A stretch of 64,000 nt of DNA from Leifsonia xyli (lineage in GTDB: Bacteria; Actinomycetota; Actinomycetes; Actinomycetales; Microbacteriaceae): assembly GCA_003243275.1 (NCBI GenBank), contig QFQR01000004.1, positions 186,001 to 250,000 of the forward strand, in the 5' to 3' direction. The translations under genes and the position numbers were made by a program. Below, one piece after another: positions 25,776 through 35,236 of this stretch (positions are counted from its first letter, which is position 1; every line of letters begins with the position of its first letter). Under the pieces are notes generated by a model. The model saw only the letters and a list, made by a program, of their open reading frames with translations, was not told where the DNA came from and searched no databases.

Positions 25776-26639
25776 ATGCGCATCGCCCTCACAGGAGCCA
25801 ACGGCAAGCTCGGCCGGGTCGTCGAGCGGGAGCTGCGTGAGCGCGGCCACGACATCGTCGCGCTCGACGTCGTCGGTGCGCGCCGCGACGGCTTCACCCG
25901 GCTCGATCTGACCGACTACGGTGCCGTCGTCGACGCGCTCAGCGCGATCGACGAGCGGCACCGGGGGCTGGATGCGGTCGTGCACCTCGGCGCCATCCCG
26001 GCACCCGGCCTCGAGACCGACATCGCGACCTTCCAGAACAACATGCTCGCGACCTTCCACGTGGTGCAGGCGGCGCGGCGGGCCGGCATCCGGCGCATCG
26101 TCACGGCGTCGAGCGAGACCGTGCTCGGGCTGCCGTTCGAGACGCCGCCGCCCTACGCCCCGGTCGACGAGGAGTACGACACCCGGCCCGAGAGCGTCTA
26201 CTCCTTGACGAAGCACCTGGAGGAGGAGCTCGCCCGCAAGGTGGTGCGCTGGGATCCGGAGCTGTCGATCACGGCGTTGCGGTTCTCGAATGTCATGGTT
26301 CCCGAGGACTACCCGGCCTTCGCCGCCTTCCAGGCCGACCCCGCATCCCGCGCGTGGAACCTGTGGGGCTACATCGACGCGCGGGATGCCGCCCAGGCGG
26401 TCGAGCTCGCCCTCGTCGCCGCGCGTCCCGGATTCGACCGGTTCATCATCGCGGCGGCCGACACCGTGATGGAGCGCACGAGCGCCTCCCTCCTGGCCGA
26501 GTACTTCCCGGACGTCGAGGTGCGGCGCGAGCTCGGCGAGCACGAGACGCTGCTCGGCATCGACCGCGCGCGCGAGGTGCTCGGCTACGTGCCGCGCTAC
26601 AGCTGGCGCGGCGAGCCGGGCGAGCTCGGCAGCCGATAG
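25776..26639 (+). CDS. NAD-dependent epimerase/dehydratase (extended SDR)
   Basis: 287 residues. Rossmann motif TGANGKLGRVVE at the N-terminus, the catalytic YSLTK (Tyr-x3-Lys), and a serine in ASSETVLG. It acts on a nucleotide-sugar or sugar acid; uronate-dehydrogenase-like enzymes look similar. The 3' end overlaps the converging GPH symporter gene by 43 bases. It follows MarR by 24 bases but is probably separate in function. Confidence 0.83.
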   Translation: MRIALTGANGKLGRVVERELRERGHDIVALDVVGARRDGFTRLDLTDYGAVVDALSAIDERHRGLDAVVHLGAIPAPGLETDIATFQNNMLATFHVVQAARRAGIRRIVTASSETVLGLPFETPPPYAPVDEEYDTRPESVYSLTKHLEEELARKVVRWDPELSITALRFSNVMVPEDYPAFAAFQADPASRAWNLWGYIDARDAAQAVELALVAARPGFDRFIIAAADTVMERTSASLLAEYFPDVEVRRELGEHETLLGIDRAREVLGYVPRYSWRGEPGELGSR

Positions 26640-27943
26640 AACGCGAACGGCACCGCCGAGACGAGGCAGCTGAGCGCCGGCACGAGGGTGATCGACACGA
26701 AAACCGTGTGCTGCATCTCGGGGGTGACCGCGACATCCGCCTGGTAGCCGGCGACCGCCACGAAGATCCCGAAGACGAGCACCGCGAGGGCGCTCATGAT
26801 CTTCGACACGAAGGTGAGCGTCGCGAACGAGATGCCGTCGTTGCGGATGCCGGTGCGGCGCTCCGCGTCGTCGACCGCATCCGCGATCATCGTCGCCTGC
26901 ACCACCAGGAAGACGCCGAGGGTGAGACCGGTGAGGAAGATGAACACCACGATCGGCACGATGCTCGCGAACCCCACGACGTACATGGCGAGGTAGAGCA
27001 CGGCCCCGAGCAGCGACGAGCCGACGATGAGGGCGCGGCCCGAACTGCGGCGCAGCAGCAGCGGCGCACCGAAGCTCGCGAGCACGAGTCCACCGATGAT
27101 CGCCGCGCCGATGAGCGTGAACAAGCCCTCGTCGCCGTAGGCGACCACCACGAACACCGCGCCGCCCGCCTGCACGATGTAGCGGCCGAAACCGAGCACC
27201 GAACCGAGCAGCACGAGCAGCAGCGGGGTGTTGCGGATCAGCGTTCCGCCGAGTTGGCGCAGCGTCAGCCGGCTGTGGGCGAGCGCCGACGCCCTCTCGC
27301 GCGGCACGAAGAACGCGAGCAGGTAGAGGCCCATGCCGACGACCGAGGTGAGCAGCACGGCGAGCGTCCACCCCGCGCCGGTCGCCTCGCCACCTCCCGA
27401 GAGCGCGCGTGCCAGCCACGGCATCCCGAGCGTCGCGAGCCCGAGCGAGATCGCGCCGAAGGCACGCACATTGCCGATCACCCGCGTGCGCCGGTCGGGG
27501 TCGGGGAAGGCCGAGCCGATGAGCGCCCAGAACGGCACATCGCACACCGTGTAGGCGACGCCCCACAGCAGGTAGACGACGCCGAAGTAGACGAGCTGGG
27601 TGGACTCGGCGGCATCCGGAACCGCGAACAGCAGCGCCGTGAGCGCCGCAACGGGCGCCGACGAGAACAGGATGTAGGGCCGCAGCTTGCCCCACCGGCT
27701 GCGGGTGAGGTCGATGATGACCCCCATCACCGGATCGGTGAAGGCGTCGACGATCTTCGCCGCCGTGATGATGGCGGTGACCACCGCGATGCCGGCGCTC
27801 GAGATTCCCGCGTACTGGATGAGGTAGGCCAGCACGAAGGTCGTGACGGTCGTGAGCACCACGTTCTGGCCGAACCCGGCGGTGACGACCGCCGCCGCCT
27901 GTGCCCGCGGCGACGGGGTGCGCGTGCTCGGCGGAGTGGACAT
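26597..27943 (-). CDS. GPH-family sugar:cation symporter
   Basis: 448 residues with about 12 membrane segments. DAFTDPVMGVIIDLTRSRWGKLRPYI is the glycoside-pentoside-hexuronide family signature (DxxxDPxxG...RWGKxRP). It probably imports a glycoside with Na+ or H+. Its ATG overlaps the alpha-mannosidase stop (TGATG), so import of an alpha-mannoside is inferred. An in-frame GTG at 27946 is an alternative start. Confidence 0.85.
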   Translation of the reverse strand: MSTPPSTRTPSPRAQAAAVVTAGFGQNVVLTTVTTFVLAYLIQYAGISSAGIAVVTAIITAAKIVDAFTDPVMGVIIDLTRSRWGKLRPYILFSSAPVAALTALLFAVPDAAESTQLVYFGVVYLLWGVAYTVCDVPFWALIGSAFPDPDRRTRVIGNVRAFGAISLGLATLGMPWLARALSGGGEATGAGWTLAVLLTSVVGMGLYLLAFFVPRERASALAHSRLTLRQLGGTLIRNTPLLLVLLGSVLGFGRYIVQAGGAVFVVVAYGDEGLFTLIGAAIIGGLVLASFGAPLLLRRSSGRALIVGSSLLGAVLYLAMYVVGFASIVPIVVFIFLTGLTLGVFLVVQATMIADAVDDAERRTGIRNDGISFATLTFVSKIMSALAVLVFGIFVAVAGYQADVAVTPEMQHTVFVSITLVPALSCLVSAVPFAFYRLPSSPGSPRQL

Positions 27944-30900
27944 CACGGCTCCAGCAGGATCGTGACGAGCTCGAAGGGGCGCAGCGTCAGCGACGCGAGC
28001 GTCGCCTCACCCCTGGGGCGTTCGACGAGGTCGACCCGCGTCGCCCGCGCGTGCGGGATGCGGGTGGCCAGCGTCGTCGTGGTGGCGCGGCCGAGGCTCT
28101 CGTAGAGCCGCAGCACGGTGCCGGCCCCGGCATCCGCCCGCTTCACCGTCTCGACCACGACGCCGGGGTCGGAACTCGTCACGAGACTGCCGAACTCCAC
28201 CCCGGATGCCACCCGCAGCGGGTTGTTCAGCCGGTAGCCGTCGCGGATCACCTCGCCGAGCGCGCCCGCCGCGAACGGACGGATCGCGTAGCAGAACTCG
28301 TGCGTCCCGCGGTCGGCCGTCTTGTCGGGGAAGGTGGGCGAGCGCAGCAGGTTGAGGCTCAGCAGGCCGTTCTTCGCCCGATGCCCGTACTTGCCGTCGT
28401 TCAGCAGCGCGAAGCCGCCCCGCGCATCCTCGACCGCGATCCACTTGTGGGCGACGACCTCGAACTGGGCCTTCTCCACCGGGTCGCGCTCGGTGGTCGC
28501 GCGGCGGATGTGCCCGAACTGGATCTCGCACGCCACCTCGTCCGCCCAGCGGCTCGGCCGGAACTCGGCCCGCAGCATCCGGTGGCTCGCCCGCCACTCG
28601 ACCCGGGTTGCGAAGCGCACGAGCGTCGACCCGGCCTCCAGCACGATGCGCTGCTCGACCTCGACCCCCGGCCCGGTGAGCCGCTGCTCGCGCACCACGG
28701 TCGGGCCGTCGAGGTGGGTCTCGGCGGAGGCCAGCCGCAGCTGCCGCGGACGGCGCCCGGTGTAGCGCGGGTCGATGTCCCAGGCGTCGAAGGGCCACTG
28801 GTAGGGGTCGCGGTGCAGCACCAGGCGGTTGAGGCCCTCGCCCGCGTGCTCGGCCCCCGCGGCGTCCGTGAGGGAGGAGATCACGCCGTCGGCGTCGAAA
28901 CGCACCTCGACGAGGTCGTTCGCGATCGTGTCGGACGCCGCCCTGACGGCGAAGGGGCCGGGCGCCGGCTGCATGCGCGTGGCGGCATATGGTGCGACGG
29001 CGGCGCGATGCCAGACGCCGTCGATCGACAGGTGCTCGTCGCGCGGGAAGCTCGTGAGGTTGACGGCGCAGGGGCGCTGGTCGGGGGGCGCGTCGCCCGC
29101 GAGCCGCGCGAGCTGTGCGACGGCGAGCGCGTCGAGCTCCCCCTCGAGCCGGGTGTACGTCGCGCGCGCCTCGCGCCCCACGCGCTCGATCGAGGAACCG
29201 GGGAGGATGTCGTGGAACTGGTGCAGCAGCACCTCGCGCCAGATCGGTTCCAGCTCGGCACGGGTGTCGCGCCCGGCGGCGACGGTGAGCGCCTCCACCT
29301 CGTGCAGCATCCGCTCGATGCGGCGGTTGTGGGCCTTGATGGCGCCCTGCGTCGTGTAGGTGCCCTGGTGCGCCTCGAGGTACAGCTCGCCGTGATGCGC
29401 GTGCAGCTCGCCGATCGCCGGGTCGGCTTCGAGCTGCTCGAAGAAGCCGCGCGCCGTCGAGAACTCCACCCGGGGAAGCCCCCGGATGCCGCCCCCCTCG
29501 CCGCCGATCTCGCGCTCCAGCAGTTCCAGGTGGATCTCGCCCGGGCCGCCGCCGCCGTCGCCCGAGCCGTAGACGAGCAGCGCCCTGCCGAGCGCGCGCT
29601 CGGGGTACTGCCTCAGCGCGGTGAGCAGGCTGTCGGGCGCGGCCCGCGAGTTGTAGTCCCCCTCGGGCGGCATGTGCACGAGCACCTCGGTGCCGTCGAT
29701 GCCGTGCCAGCGGAAGGTGCGGTGCGGGAACACGTTCGTCTTGTTCCAGGCGAGCTTGATGGTGACGAAACGGTCCATGCCCGCCCCGCGCAGGATCTGC
29801 GGCAGGTTTCCCGAGTAGCCGAAGGTGTCGGGCAGCCAGCACAGCCGCAACTGCTCGTCGCTGAGGCCGAACTCCTCGCGCAGGAAGCGGCGTCCCACGG
29901 TCGCCTGCCGCACGAGCGCTTCGCCGGCGGGCAGGTTGGTGTCGGGTTCGACCCACAGCGATCCCTGCAGTTCGATGCGCCCCGCCGCGACCGCGGTGCG
30001 GATGCGCGCGAAGAGCGCGGGCTGCTGCTCCTTCATCCAGGCGAGCTGCTGCGGCTGGCTCGTGCCGTAGATGTAGCCGGGGCGGGCCTCGATGGTCTCG
30101 AGCGCGCGGGTGTAGGTGCGGGCCGCCTTGCGCCGGGTCTCGCGCAGCGGCCAGAGCCAGGCCATGTCGAGGTGGCTGTGGCCGACCGCCGAGAAGGTGA
30201 TGTCGGATGCGGCCGGCCGCGACAGGGGTTCGGCGAGCACGGCGCGGGCACCCGCGGCATCCCCGGCCCGGAACCGGCGCCAGGCGGCGTCGAGCGCGCT
30301 GCGCAGGCCCTGCTCGAGCGCCGCATCCGCGGTCGCCCCGGCGAGCACGACGAGGGTGAGGTAGTCGTAGTAGAGCCCGAACATCGTCTCGTCGCGCCGG
30401 GCGAGGTGGGCACCGTGGAACACGCCACGACCGACCTCGTACAGGATGAAGCCGTTGTAGGCGACGTCGGCGTACAGCTCGATGCGGCTGCCCGTCGCCT
30501 GTGGGGCGCCGACCGCACGGTAGCGGCCACCTGAGTGCGGCAGGTCGCCCTGCTGGAACACGGTCGTGGTGGCTCCGACGATGCCGCCCTCGGCGTCGTA
30601 GACGAGCCCTTCGCCGCGCACGCCGAGCATGACGACCGCGCCCTCGGCATCCGCGGGCACCTCGCCCGTGACGCGCAACCAGGCGCATTCGAGCACCCCG
30701 CCGAACGACGCCCCGGGGCGGATGGGGGCGAAGGCCGAGCGGTCGAGCTCTCCGAACGGGATCGGCTCGGCCGAGCGCACGACCTCCGCGCCCAGTCGTC
30801 CGACCCTCTGGTAGATGCGGTCGCGGATGCGCATGAGCCGTCGGTACTGGCCTGGCTGCTGCACCCGCAGGCCGAGGAGGAACGACAGGAAACCCGTCAT
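27943..30900 (-). CDS. GH38 alpha-mannosidase, cytoplasmic
   Basis: 985 residues. The catalytic domain begins GHSHLDMAWLWPLRETRRK (zinc ligands H and D), with the nucleophile region LCWLPDTFGYSGNLPQIL and the later HQFHDILPGSSI. Long beta domains follow. There is no signal peptide. The ATG at 30900 has GGAGG five bases upstream; a GTG at 30906 also reads in frame. It cleaves terminal alpha-mannose residues, feeding the adjacent symporter system. Divergent from the LacI gene, with 52 bases between the starts. Confidence 0.92.
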   Translation of the reverse strand: MTGFLSFLLGLRVQQPGQYRRLMRIRDRIYQRVGRLGAEVVRSAEPIPFGELDRSAFAPIRPGASFGGVLECAWLRVTGEVPADAEGAVVMLGVRGEGLVYDAEGGIVGATTTVFQQGDLPHSGGRYRAVGAPQATGSRIELYADVAYNGFILYEVGRGVFHGAHLARRDETMFGLYYDYLTLVVLAGATADAALEQGLRSALDAAWRRFRAGDAAGARAVLAEPLSRPAASDITFSAVGHSHLDMAWLWPLRETRRKAARTYTRALETIEARPGYIYGTSQPQQLAWMKEQQPALFARIRTAVAAGRIELQGSLWVEPDTNLPAGEALVRQATVGRRFLREEFGLSDEQLRLCWLPDTFGYSGNLPQILRGAGMDRFVTIKLAWNKTNVFPHRTFRWHGIDGTEVLVHMPPEGDYNSRAAPDSLLTALRQYPERALGRALLVYGSGDGGGGPGEIHLELLEREIGGEGGGIRGLPRVEFSTARGFFEQLEADPAIGELHAHHGELYLEAHQGTYTTQGAIKAHNRRIERMLHEVEALTVAAGRDTRAELEPIWREVLLHQFHDILPGSSIERVGREARATYTRLEGELDALAVAQLARLAGDAPPDQRPCAVNLTSFPRDEHLSIDGVWHRAAVAPYAATRMQPAPGPFAVRAASDTIANDLVEVRFDADGVISSLTDAAGAEHAGEGLNRLVLHRDPYQWPFDAWDIDPRYTGRRPRQLRLASAETHLDGPTVVREQRLTGPGVEVEQRIVLEAGSTLVRFATRVEWRASHRMLRAEFRPSRWADEVACEIQFGHIRRATTERDPVEKAQFEVVAHKWIAVEDARGGFALLNDGKYGHRAKNGLLSLNLLRSPTFPDKTADRGTHEFCYAIRPFAAGALGEVIRDGYRLNNPLRVASGVEFGSLVTSSDPGVVVETVKRADAGAGTVLRLYESLGRATTTTLATRIPHARATRVDLVERPRGEATLASLTLRPFELVTILLEP

Positions 30901-30952
30901 CGCCACCTCCTCGCGCGCGGCTTCGAGCCTACGCCCGGGCTATCGTTCCCTC

Positions 30953-32002
30953 GTGAGCACACCCAGACGGCCCGGCGGTCGCGTGACGATCAGCGACATC
31001 GCCGAACGCGCGGGGGTGTCGATCGGGGCGGTGTCGTTCGCGCTCAACGGGCGCAAGGGGGTGTCGGATGCGACGCGCGCCCGCATCCTGACGGTCGCCG
31101 ACGAGCTCGGCTGGGCTCCGTCGACCGCCGCGCGCTCGCTCGCGGAGGCGAAGACCGAGACCTTCGGGCTCGTGCTGGCCCGCGACCCGCACAACCTGGG
31201 GGTCGAGTCGTTCTACATGGAGTTCTTCGCGGGGCTCGAGGTGGAGCTCTCCAAGCGCGGCTACAGCCTGCTGCTGCAGGTGGTCGCCTCGACGGATGAC
31301 GCGCTCGACACCCTGCGCAAGTGGCACCGCACGCGCCGGGTCGACGGCGTGGTGCTCACCGACCTCACCCTCGACGATCCGCGGGCGGCGTTCGCCGTGC
31401 AGGCGGGGATGCCCGCGGTCGTGGTGGGCGACCCGAGTGTCGCGGGCGGCCTCACGAGCGTGTGGACGGATGATGCCGCCTCGATGCGCGACGCCGTGCG
31501 GCACCTGGTCGGGCTCGGTCACCGCCGCATCGCCCGGGTCTCCGGACTCGCGGGGCTGGCCCACACCCGCATCCGCGACGACGCCTTCGTCGACGAGACG
31601 CGCGTGCTCGGCGTCGTCGGTTCGCTGCTGCGCACCGACTACACGCCGGTGCAGGGGGAGCGGGTGACGCGTGAGGCGCTCATGGGTGCCGAGCCGCCCA
31701 CGGCGCTCATCTACGACAACGACGTGATGGCGGTCGCGGGGCTGACCGTTGCGATGGAGTTGGGGCTCGGGGTGCCGGCGGAGGTGTCGATCGTCGCGTG
31801 GGACGACTCGGTGCTCTGCGAGCACACGCTCCCGAAGCTCACGGCGCTCAGCCACGACGTCGTGGCGTTCGGCTCCCATGTCGCCCGGCGTCTCTTCGAC
31901 GTGGTCGAGGGCAGCGCCCCGGCTGCGTTCCTCGACTCCTCGCCGGCCCTCGTCGTCCGGGGCTCCACCGGCCCGGTTCCCCTGGCCGAGGAAACAATTT
32001 GA
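30953..32002 (+). CDS. LacI-family regulator of the mannoside locus
   Basis: 349 residues. HTH TISDIAERAGVSIGAVSFAL, hinge LGWAPSTAARSLAEAKT, then the sugar-binding domain with GLGHRRIARVSG and IVAWDDS. It sits between the divergent GH38/GPH genes and the ABC operon. Two TAAAGCGCTTTA palindromes directly after its stop are the likely operators for the ABC operon. The inducing sugar is probably mannose or a manno-oligosaccharide (inference). Confidence 0.9.
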   Translation: MSTPRRPGGRVTISDIAERAGVSIGAVSFALNGRKGVSDATRARILTVADELGWAPSTAARSLAEAKTETFGLVLARDPHNLGVESFYMEFFAGLEVELSKRGYSLLLQVVASTDDALDTLRKWHRTRRVDGVVLTDLTLDDPRAAFAVQAGMPAVVVGDPSVAGGLTSVWTDDAASMRDAVRHLVGLGHRRIARVSGLAGLAHTRIRDDAFVDETRVLGVVGSLLRTDYTPVQGERVTREALMGAEPPTALIYDNDVMAVAGLTVAMELGLGVPAEVSIVAWDDSVLCEHTLPKLTALSHDVVAFGSHVARRLFDVVEGSAPAAFLDSSPALVVRGSTGPVPLAEETI

Positions 32003-32028
32003 TAAAGCGCTTTACTTAAAGCGCTTTA
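32003..32028. promoter_or_regulatory. Tandem LacI-type operators
   Basis: TAAAGCGCTTTA at 32003-32014 and again at 32017-32028, centres 14 bases apart, with the AAGCGCTT core of many LacI-family sites. They lie about 90 bases before the binding-protein ATG. I could not assign a clean -35/-10 pair. Confidence 0.8.
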
Positions 32029-32118
32029 GTTCTTACGCTCCTGAATCACACCCTCAGCGGCGCGGGAACCGAAGCCTGCGCCCGGCACCACGGGATCCAC
32101 ATACAAAGGAGTATTCGC

Positions 32119-33447
32119 ATGGCATCACGCAAGGCATTTCTCGGCCTTGTCGCCGGCGCGGCGACGGCGGCACTGCTGCTCACGTCGTGCTCGGGCGACC
32201 CCGGCAGCGGAGGCGACGCCTCCAACACCATCGACGGCAAGGTCACCGGCCAGGTGACCTTCGTCACCTGGCGCACCGACCTCATCCAGGACGGCACCTT
32301 CGACAAGTACGCGAAGGAGTTCACGGCCAAGTACCCGGATGCCTCGGTCAAGTTCGAAGGCATCACCGACTACGAAGGCGAACTGAAGACCCGCCTCTCC
32401 ACCAACAACTACGGCGACGTGCTCGGCCTGCCCAACAGCGTGCAGCCCGACCAGTTCGCCGACTTCTTCGAACCGCTCGGCAAGACCGCCGACCTCACGG
32501 CCACCTACCGCTTCCTCACCCCGAAGAGCTACGAGGGCGTGCAGTACGGCCTCGCACTCGGCGGCAACGCCAACGGCCTCGTCTACAACACGAAGGTCTT
32601 CGAGGAGGCGGGCGTCACCGAGGTGCCCAAGACCGCTGACGAGTTCCTCGCGGCGCTCAAGGCGATCAAGACCAAGACCAGCGCCATCCCGCTCTACACC
32701 AACTACAAGGACGGCTGGCCACTCAGCCAGTGGTCGGGCAACATCGGCGCGATCTCGGGCGACGCGGATGCCATGAACAAGATGGCCGAGAACAAGGCGC
32801 CCTGGACCACGGGAACCGACATCGACGCGATCGACTCGCTGCTCTTCGACGCGGTCAAGGGCGGCTACACCGAGGCCGACCCGCTCACCACCAACTGGGA
32901 GCAGTCGAAGGTCGACTTCGCGACCGGGAAGATCGGCGTGATGGCGCTCGGCTCGTGGGCCATCTCGCAGTTGCAGGGTGCCGCCACCGACAACGGCGTC
33001 GACCCGTCGACGGTCGGCTACATGACCTTCCCGTCGACGACCTCCGACGGCAAGCAGTACGCCGTCGTCGGCGGCGACTACAACCTCGCCATCAACAAGA
33101 ACTCGAAGGTGAAGGCCGCCGCGAAGGCATGGATCGACTTCATGCTGAAGGACTCCGGCTTCACCGCCGACCAGGGGATGGTGTCGGCCTTGCTCGCCGA
33201 CCCGCTGCCCGACAACCTGGCCGGACTCACCGACAACGGCGTCGAACTGCTCGAGCTGAACGCCGCGCCGTCCGGCAAGGAGTCGCTGTTCAGCAACATC
33301 GCCGACAAGTCGCAGATCGACATCTGGGGCAACATCTACCGGCAGAAGCTCGTCGACATCGCCCGGGGCGCCGCCGACGGCGACCTGAAGTCGTACTTCG
33401 CCGACCTCAACACGCGCTGGGCAGACGCCCTGTCGCAGCAGGGCTGA
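32119..33447 (+). CDS. Sugar-binding lipoprotein of the mannoside ABC importer
   Basis: 442 residues, extracellular solute-binding family 1. Lipoprotein signal with LLLTSCSG lipobox near residue 22; AAAGGAG precedes the ATG at a standard distance. It heads an operon of importer, two beta-mannan enzymes and a kinase, so manno-oligosaccharides are the likely ligand. Confidence 0.88.
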   Translation: MASRKAFLGLVAGAATAALLLTSCSGDPGSGGDASNTIDGKVTGQVTFVTWRTDLIQDGTFDKYAKEFTAKYPDASVKFEGITDYEGELKTRLSTNNYGDVLGLPNSVQPDQFADFFEPLGKTADLTATYRFLTPKSYEGVQYGLALGGNANGLVYNTKVFEEAGVTEVPKTADEFLAALKAIKTKTSAIPLYTNYKDGWPLSQWSGNIGAISGDADAMNKMAENKAPWTTGTDIDAIDSLLFDAVKGGYTEADPLTTNWEQSKVDFATGKIGVMALGSWAISQLQGAATDNGVDPSTVGYMTFPSTTSDGKQYAVVGGDYNLAINKNSKVKAAAKAWIDFMLKDSGFTADQGMVSALLADPLPDNLAGLTDNGVELLELNAAPSGKESLFSNIADKSQIDIWGNIYRQKLVDIARGAADGDLKSYFADLNTRWADALSQQG

Positions 33448-34391
33448 TGGTCGCGATCAGCAGCACACCTCCGCGCACGCCCCGGCGTCGCGGCCGGCGG
33501 GGGCCCTTCGGGGTCCCCGCCGGGCGGGGGGTGCTCGCGATGCTCACCCCCTACCTCTTCCTCCTCGGCGCGGTCGGCCTGCTGCTGCTGCTCACCTACC
33601 TGCCCGCCGCGAACATGGTCTGGTACTCGCTCACCGACTGGGACGGCCTCGACCGGGAGAAGAACTTCGTCGGCCTCGCCAACTACATCGAGGTCTTCAC
33701 CAACCCGCAGATCTTCGCGGTCTTCGGCGTCAGCCTCTACTACTTCGCGGGCTCCTTCGTGCAGATGGCGATCGCGCTCTACTTCGCCGCGCTCCTGAGC
33801 TACCGCACCCGCTTCTCGAACCTGTTCCGTGGCATCCTCTTCTTCCCCTACCTCATCAACGGGGTCGCGATCGGCTTCGTCTTCCTCTACCTCTTCCAGC
33901 CGGGCGGCACGCTCGACACCCTGCTCTCCTGGGTCGGGCTCTCCGACCCGCCGCAGTGGCTCGGGGATCCGGACATCGCCAACTACTCGCTCGCCGGCAC
34001 CTCCGTGTGGCGCTACACCGGACTCAACTTCGTGCTGTTCCTCGGCGCGATCCAGTCGATCCCCGGCGAGCTCTACGAGGCAGCCGACATCGACGGCGCC
34101 AACAAGTGGCAGCAGTTCTGGGCGCTCACCTTCCCCGGCATCCGACGCATCATCGGCCTCAGCTTCATCCTCGCGATCGCGGGCAGCCTGTCGGTGTTCG
34201 AGGTTCCGTTCATCATGACGGGCGGCGCGAACGGCACCTCGACCTTCGTCATCCAGACGCTGCAGACCGCGTTCAACTTCCGTCAGGTGGGGCTCGCCTC
34301 CGCCATGGCGATCGTGCTGCTCGCGATCGTGCTCATCGTCACCTACGTGCAGCGCAAGCTCTTCCCCGACGAGAAGGTCGACCTCACATGA
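33447..34391 (+). CDS. ABC sugar permease, MalF type
   Basis: 314 residues with about six membrane segments and an EAA-type loop (ELYEAADIDGANKWQQFWAL). The N-terminus is Arg/Pro rich and cytoplasmic. Start and binding-protein stop overlap by one base (TGATG), choosing this start over the longer upstream frame. Confidence 0.9.
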   Translation: MVAISSTPPRTPRRRGRRGPFGVPAGRGVLAMLTPYLFLLGAVGLLLLLTYLPAANMVWYSLTDWDGLDREKNFVGLANYIEVFTNPQIFAVFGVSLYYFAGSFVQMAIALYFAALLSYRTRFSNLFRGILFFPYLINGVAIGFVFLYLFQPGGTLDTLLSWVGLSDPPQWLGDPDIANYSLAGTSVWRYTGLNFVLFLGAIQSIPGELYEAADIDGANKWQQFWALTFPGIRRIIGLSFILAIAGSLSVFEVPFIMTGGANGTSTFVIQTLQTAFNFRQVGLASAMAIVLLAIVLIVTYVQRKLFPDEKVDLT

Positions 34392-35236
34392 CCACGACGA
34401 ACCCCACGCGCCACCGCGCGGCGGCCGCCGCATCCGGAACCGTCAAATACGTCTCGCTCATCATCGGCGTGCTCGTGACGCTCATCCCGCTCTCCGCCCT
34501 CTTCTTCGCGAGCTTCAAAACCCAGAAGGAGTTCGGCCAGAGCGGTCCCTTCGACCTGCCCGAGAACTGGTTCAACCTCGCCAACTACGTCGAGGCGTTC
34601 CAGAAGGGCGGGATGGTCGAGGGCTTCGTCAACACCTCGATCATCCTGCTGTTCTCGCTCGTCGGCACGATCCTGATCGGCACGATGGCGGCCTACGCGA
34701 TCGACCGCTTCCAGTTCCGGGGCAAGAAGCTCATCGTGGGGCTCTTCCTCGTCGCGACGCTCATCCCGGGCGTCACGAGCCAGGTGGCGACCTTCCAGAT
34801 CATCAACGGGCTCGGCCTCTACAACTCGATGGCGGCGCTCATCCTGCTGTTCATGGGGACCGACATCATCTCCATCTACATCTTCATCCAGTTCATGCAG
34901 TCGATCCCGACCTCCATCGACGAGGCCGCGATGCTCGACGGCGCCAACCGCTGGACCATCTACTGGCGGGTGATCCTGCCGCTGCTGCGGCCGGCGATCG
35001 CGACCGTCGTCATCGTGAAAGGGATCGCGATCTACAACGAGTTCTACCTGCCGTTCCTGTACTGGCCGTCGCAGGGCACCATCTCGACCTCGCTGTTCCG
35101 CTTCAAGGGGCCGTTCGGTGCGCACTGGGAGATCATCGCGGCGGGCACCGTGCTCGTGATCGTGCCGACGCTCATCGCGTTCATCTTCCTGCAGCGCTTC
35201 ATCTACCGCGGCCTCGCCTCGGGGGCGGTCAAGTGA
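34388..35236 (+). CDS. ABC sugar permease, MalG type
   Basis: 282 residues with about six membrane segments. The EAA loop SIDEAAMLDGANRWTIYWRV is clear. ATGA overlap with the preceding permease. No ATPase gene is in the operon, as in the ceb locus, so a shared ATPase is expected. Confidence 0.9.
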   Translation: MTTTNPTRHRAAAAASGTVKYVSLIIGVLVTLIPLSALFFASFKTQKEFGQSGPFDLPENWFNLANYVEAFQKGGMVEGFVNTSIILLFSLVGTILIGTMAAYAIDRFQFRGKKLIVGLFLVATLIPGVTSQVATFQIINGLGLYNSMAALILLFMGTDIISIYIFIQFMQSIPTSIDEAAMLDGANRWTIYWRVILPLLRPAIATVVIVKGIAIYNEFYLPFLYWPSQGTISTSLFRFKGPFGAHWEIIAAGTVLVIVPTLIAFIFLQRFIYRGLASGAVK